This document shows, piece by piece, positions 40,193 to 42,259 of a stretch of 42,259 nucleotides of DNA. The position numbers and the translations under genes are program-made. Under the pieces are notes generated by a model, which did no database searches, was not told the origin of the DNA, and saw only the letters and a list, made by a program, of their open reading frames with translations. How positions within the stretch are numbered: position 1 is the stretch's first letter; every line of letters starts with the position of its first letter. This stretch comes from Schlegelella_A sp036272325 (lineage in GTDB: Bacteria > Pseudomonadota > Gammaproteobacteria > Burkholderiales > Burkholderiaceae_C), in the NCBI GenBank assembly GCA_036272325.1, contig DATAYY010000013.1:1-42259 (forward strand), given 5' to 3'.

Positions 40193-42171
40193 GCCGTTGC
40201 CGCGGCGACCGCGGCCGCCTTGAGTTCGCGGGCGCGCGCCCGGTAGCGACGGTCGGTCGCCGCGAGCAGGCCGCCGATCGCCATGATCAGGCAGCCGCCC
40301 CAGATCCAGTCGACGAAGGGCTTGACGTAGACGCGGACGATCCACGCCGGGCTGTTCGCAATCGGCTCGCCGAGCGAGACATACAGGTCGCGCGTGATTC
40401 CGGGCCGGATCGCCGCCTCTGTCATCGTCGATTGCGACGCCGGGTAGAAGCGTTTCTCGGGGCGCAGCGTCGTCACCAGGCGGCCGCCGTCGGTGACGAC
40501 GACCTCGCCCTGCGCGGCGCGGTAGTTCGGCCCGCGCACGTCGCTGGCGCCGCGGAAGGTGAAGACGAGGTCGCCGATCGTCGTCGTGTCGCCGGGCGCC
40601 ATCTGGACGTCGCGCTCGATCTCGCCGGTGCGCACGAGGGTGACGCCGAGGATGAACACGGCGACGCCGAGATGCGCCGTCATCATCCCGATCATCGCGC
40701 GCGGGATCTGGCGGGCGCGGTGGACGATGCCGGTGCGAACCCCGCCCACCGGCCGCAGCCGCTCGGAGAGGTCGGTCGCGACCGCGGCGATGATCCAGAA
40801 CGCCATCAGCAGGCCCACGACGGCGACGATGCCGACCCCGCCCTTGGCCCAGGCGACGATGAGCGCGGCGACGACGGCGGCCCCCGCGGCCCACTTCAGC
40901 CGGGTCGCGAGGTCGGGCAGCGCGGCCTCCTTCCAGCGCGCGATCGGACCGATGCCCATCAGGAAGATGAGCGGCGTCAGCAGCGGCACGAAGACGGTGT
41001 CGAAGTAAGGCGGCCCGACCGAGATCTTGCCGAGGTTCATCGCGTCGAGCGCAAGCGGATAGAGCGTGCCGAGCAGGACCGCGCCGCAGGCGACGACGAG
41101 CAGCACGTTGTTGCCGAGGAGCAGCGTCTCGCGCGAAAGCAGCGCGAAACGTGCACCGAGCCCGACCGACGGCGCGCGCCAGGCGTAGAGCGCGAGCGAC
41201 GAGCCGATGACGATGACGAGGAAGGCGAGGATGAAGAGGCCGCGCCGCGGGTCGGTCGCGAACGCGTGCACCGACGAGAGCACTCCCGAGCGGACCAGGA
41301 AAGTGCCGAGCAGCGAGAGCGAGAAGGCGAGGATCGCGAGCAGCACGGTCCAGTTCTTGAAGCTGTTGCGCTTCTCGGTGACGGCAAGCGAATGGATCAG
41401 CGCGGTCGCGACCAGCCAGGGCATGAACGAGGCGTTCTCGACCGGGTCCCAGAACCACCAGCCGCCCCAGCCGAGCTCGTAGTACGCCCAGGCGCTGCCG
41501 AGGGCGATGCCGATCGTGAGGAAGATCCACGCCGCCGTCGTCCACGGTCGCGTCCAGCGCGCCCAGGTGGCATCGAGGTTGCCACCGATGAGCGCCGCGA
41601 CCGCGAACGAGAACGCGACCGAGAGGCCGACGTAGCCCATGTAGAGCATCGGCGGATGAATCACCATCCCCGGGTCCTGCAGCAGCGGGTTGAGGTCGCG
41701 CCCTTCGGCGGCGGCGGGGACGAGGCGATCGAACGGGTTCGACGTCGCGAGCAGGAACAGCAGGAAGCCGAACGAGAGCAGGCCCATGACGGCGAGGATC
41801 CGCGCTCTCACCTTGTCCGGCAGGTGGTTGCTGAAGGTCGCGACGGCGAGTGCCCAGAACGTCAGCATCAGCAACCAGAGCAGGATCGATCCTTCGTGGC
41901 CGCCCCAGACCGCGGTGATGCGGTAGTGCAGCGGCAGCGAACGATTCGAGTTGGTTGCGACGTAGAGGACCGAGAAGTCGTTGCCGACGAAACTGAGCGC
42001 CAGACAGACAAAGGCGAAGGCGACGAGCGCGAACAATATCCTGGCCGACGGCCGCGCCAGCGCCATCCAGTCGCCGCGGCCGCGCGCCGCGCCGAGCATC
42101 GGAACGACGCCGAGGACGAGCGCGATGCCAAGGGCGAGCCAGAGGGCGAAGTGGCCGAGCTCGGGGATCAT
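40189..42171 (-). CDS. ccmF: Heme lyase CcmF
   Basis: 660-aa polytopic protein that attaches heme to apocytochrome c in System I. It has about 15 membrane helices, the periplasmic WWD domain (WGGWWFWDPVENASFMPWL), and conserved heme-ligand histidines in the HPPMLYMGYVG and AVWGGHEGSILLW regions. A large periplasmic loop is present before the last helix. Full length; ATGA overlaps with ccmE and ccmG. Confidence 0.97.
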   Translation of the reverse strand: MIPELGHFALWLALGIALVLGVVPMLGAARGRGDWMALARPSARILFALVAFAFVCLALSFVGNDFSVLYVATNSNRSLPLHYRITAVWGGHEGSILLWLLMLTFWALAVATFSNHLPDKVRARILAVMGLLSFGFLLFLLATSNPFDRLVPAAAEGRDLNPLLQDPGMVIHPPMLYMGYVGLSVAFSFAVAALIGGNLDATWARWTRPWTTAAWIFLTIGIALGSAWAYYELGWGGWWFWDPVENASFMPWLVATALIHSLAVTEKRNSFKNWTVLLAILAFSLSLLGTFLVRSGVLSSVHAFATDPRRGLFILAFLVIVIGSSLALYAWRAPSVGLGARFALLSRETLLLGNNVLLVVACGAVLLGTLYPLALDAMNLGKISVGPPYFDTVFVPLLTPLIFLMGIGPIARWKEAALPDLATRLKWAAGAAVVAALIVAWAKGGVGIVAVVGLLMAFWIIAAVATDLSERLRPVGGVRTGIVHRARQIPRAMIGMMTAHLGVAVFILGVTLVRTGEIERDVQMAPGDTTTIGDLVFTFRGASDVRGPNYRAAQGEVVVTDGGRLVTTLRPEKRFYPASQSTMTEAAIRPGITRDLYVSLGEPIANSPAWIVRVYVKPFVDWIWGGCLIMAIGGLLAATDRRYRARARELKAAAVAAATA

Positions 42172-42259
42172 CGCGTGCCCTTCTGGCCGGCAAAGGCGGC
42201 CTTGTCGATCGGATGGCCGGCCTTCTTCAGCGCCTCGGCGGCCTCGGGCGGCATGTAGT
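42168..42259 (-). CDS. ccmE: Heme chaperone CcmE, C-terminal fragment
   Basis: The last 30 codons read YMPPEAAEALKKAGHPIDKAAFAGQKGTR, matching the CcmE C-terminus (the YMPPE stretch follows the heme-binding His-Tyr region). The rest lies outside the window. Its TGA overlaps the ccmF ATG. Confidence 0.85.
   Translation of the reverse strand, partial: YMPPEAAEALKKAGHPIDKAAFAGQKGTR

Noticed and set aside
40432..42258. Long plus-strand open frame opposite ccmF
   Set aside because: Composition (Arg/Asp/Glu/His-rich, no hydrophobic core) is typical of the antisense of GC-rich membrane-protein genes; ccmF on the other strand is certain.

Overview
The window is GC-rich DNA, packed with genes on both strands. 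It reads as a chromosomal segment of a betaproteobacterium, most likely order Burkholderiales. The evidence for that placement is inference from gene content and order: argF-argD / DUF3579 / rpsT / murJ / sirB1-like, then a PerM-type permease, hda, a HAD phosphatase, pcnB, folK, a DUF486 gene and a deoxynucleoside kinase, plus a System I (ccm) cytochrome c maturation operon and a PEP-CTERM protein. I see no insertion sequence, prophage, CRISPR array, rRNA or tRNA gene. No gene-free stretch exceeds 300 bases.

Layout. 1-5.5 kb (+): the 3' end of a TPR protein, ettA, and a large lipoprotein-type zinc metalloprotease. 5.5-6.5 kb (-): a tandem duplication, period about 504 bp, of a complete small transcription unit. 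Each unit has upstream elements, an 82-86 codon gene and a UUCG-loop terminator. This is the most unusual part of the window. 6.5-12.1 kb (-): a GGDEF-EAL protein, aminopeptidase P and a type II NADH dehydrogenase. 12.2-18.0 kb (+): an OmpR/QseB-type regulator and its kinase, a PEP-CTERM protein, an HtrA/Deg protease, and a PhnD-like/rhodanese fusion. 18.1-19.2 kb (-): a membrane TIR-domain protein. 19.3-20.6 kb (+): an SDR protein and a DsbA-fold isomerase. 20.6-22.8 kb (-): kynU-kynA for tryptophan breakdown. 23.0-25.6 kb (+): an EamA exporter and a SulP transporter. 25.6-29.0 kb (-): a DUF2252 protein, argF and argD. 29.1-29.8 kb: a DUF3579 gene facing rpsT across a bidirectional terminator. 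29.9-37.9 kb (+): murJ, then a tightly overlapping run of housekeeping genes. 38.0-42.3 kb (-): ccmI, ccmH, ccmG/dsbE, ccmF and the end of ccmE.

How the genes work together. Most operons show ATGA, GTGA or TGATG overlaps, implying translational coupling: RR/HK, SDR/isomerase, kynU/kynA, argD/argF, PerM/hda/HAD/pcnB, folK/DUF486/dgk and ccmE/F/G/H. The ccm genes load heme onto apocytochromes in the periplasm. argD and argF supply two steps of arginine synthesis. kynA and kynU cover the first and third steps of the kynurenine route, with the formamidase absent from the operon. The two-component system is of the QseBC/PmrAB type, and a CTTAA-N6-CTTAA box of the kind PmrA-like regulators bind lies just upstream of the nearby Deg protease gene.

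The best candidate for something undescribed is the duplicated small-protein locus. Both proteins have an N-terminal hydrophobic segment followed by two copies of a TLPTVxVxGxR motif resembling the TonB box of outer-membrane receptors. Both genes are preceded by three CGACGA(A/G) repeats at the same 21 and 20 bp phasing. Further items worth a look are the PhnD-rhodanese fusion, the membrane TIR protein, the SDR protein lacking its catalytic tyrosine, and several genes with -10-like boxes six bases before the start codon (possible leaderless transcripts).
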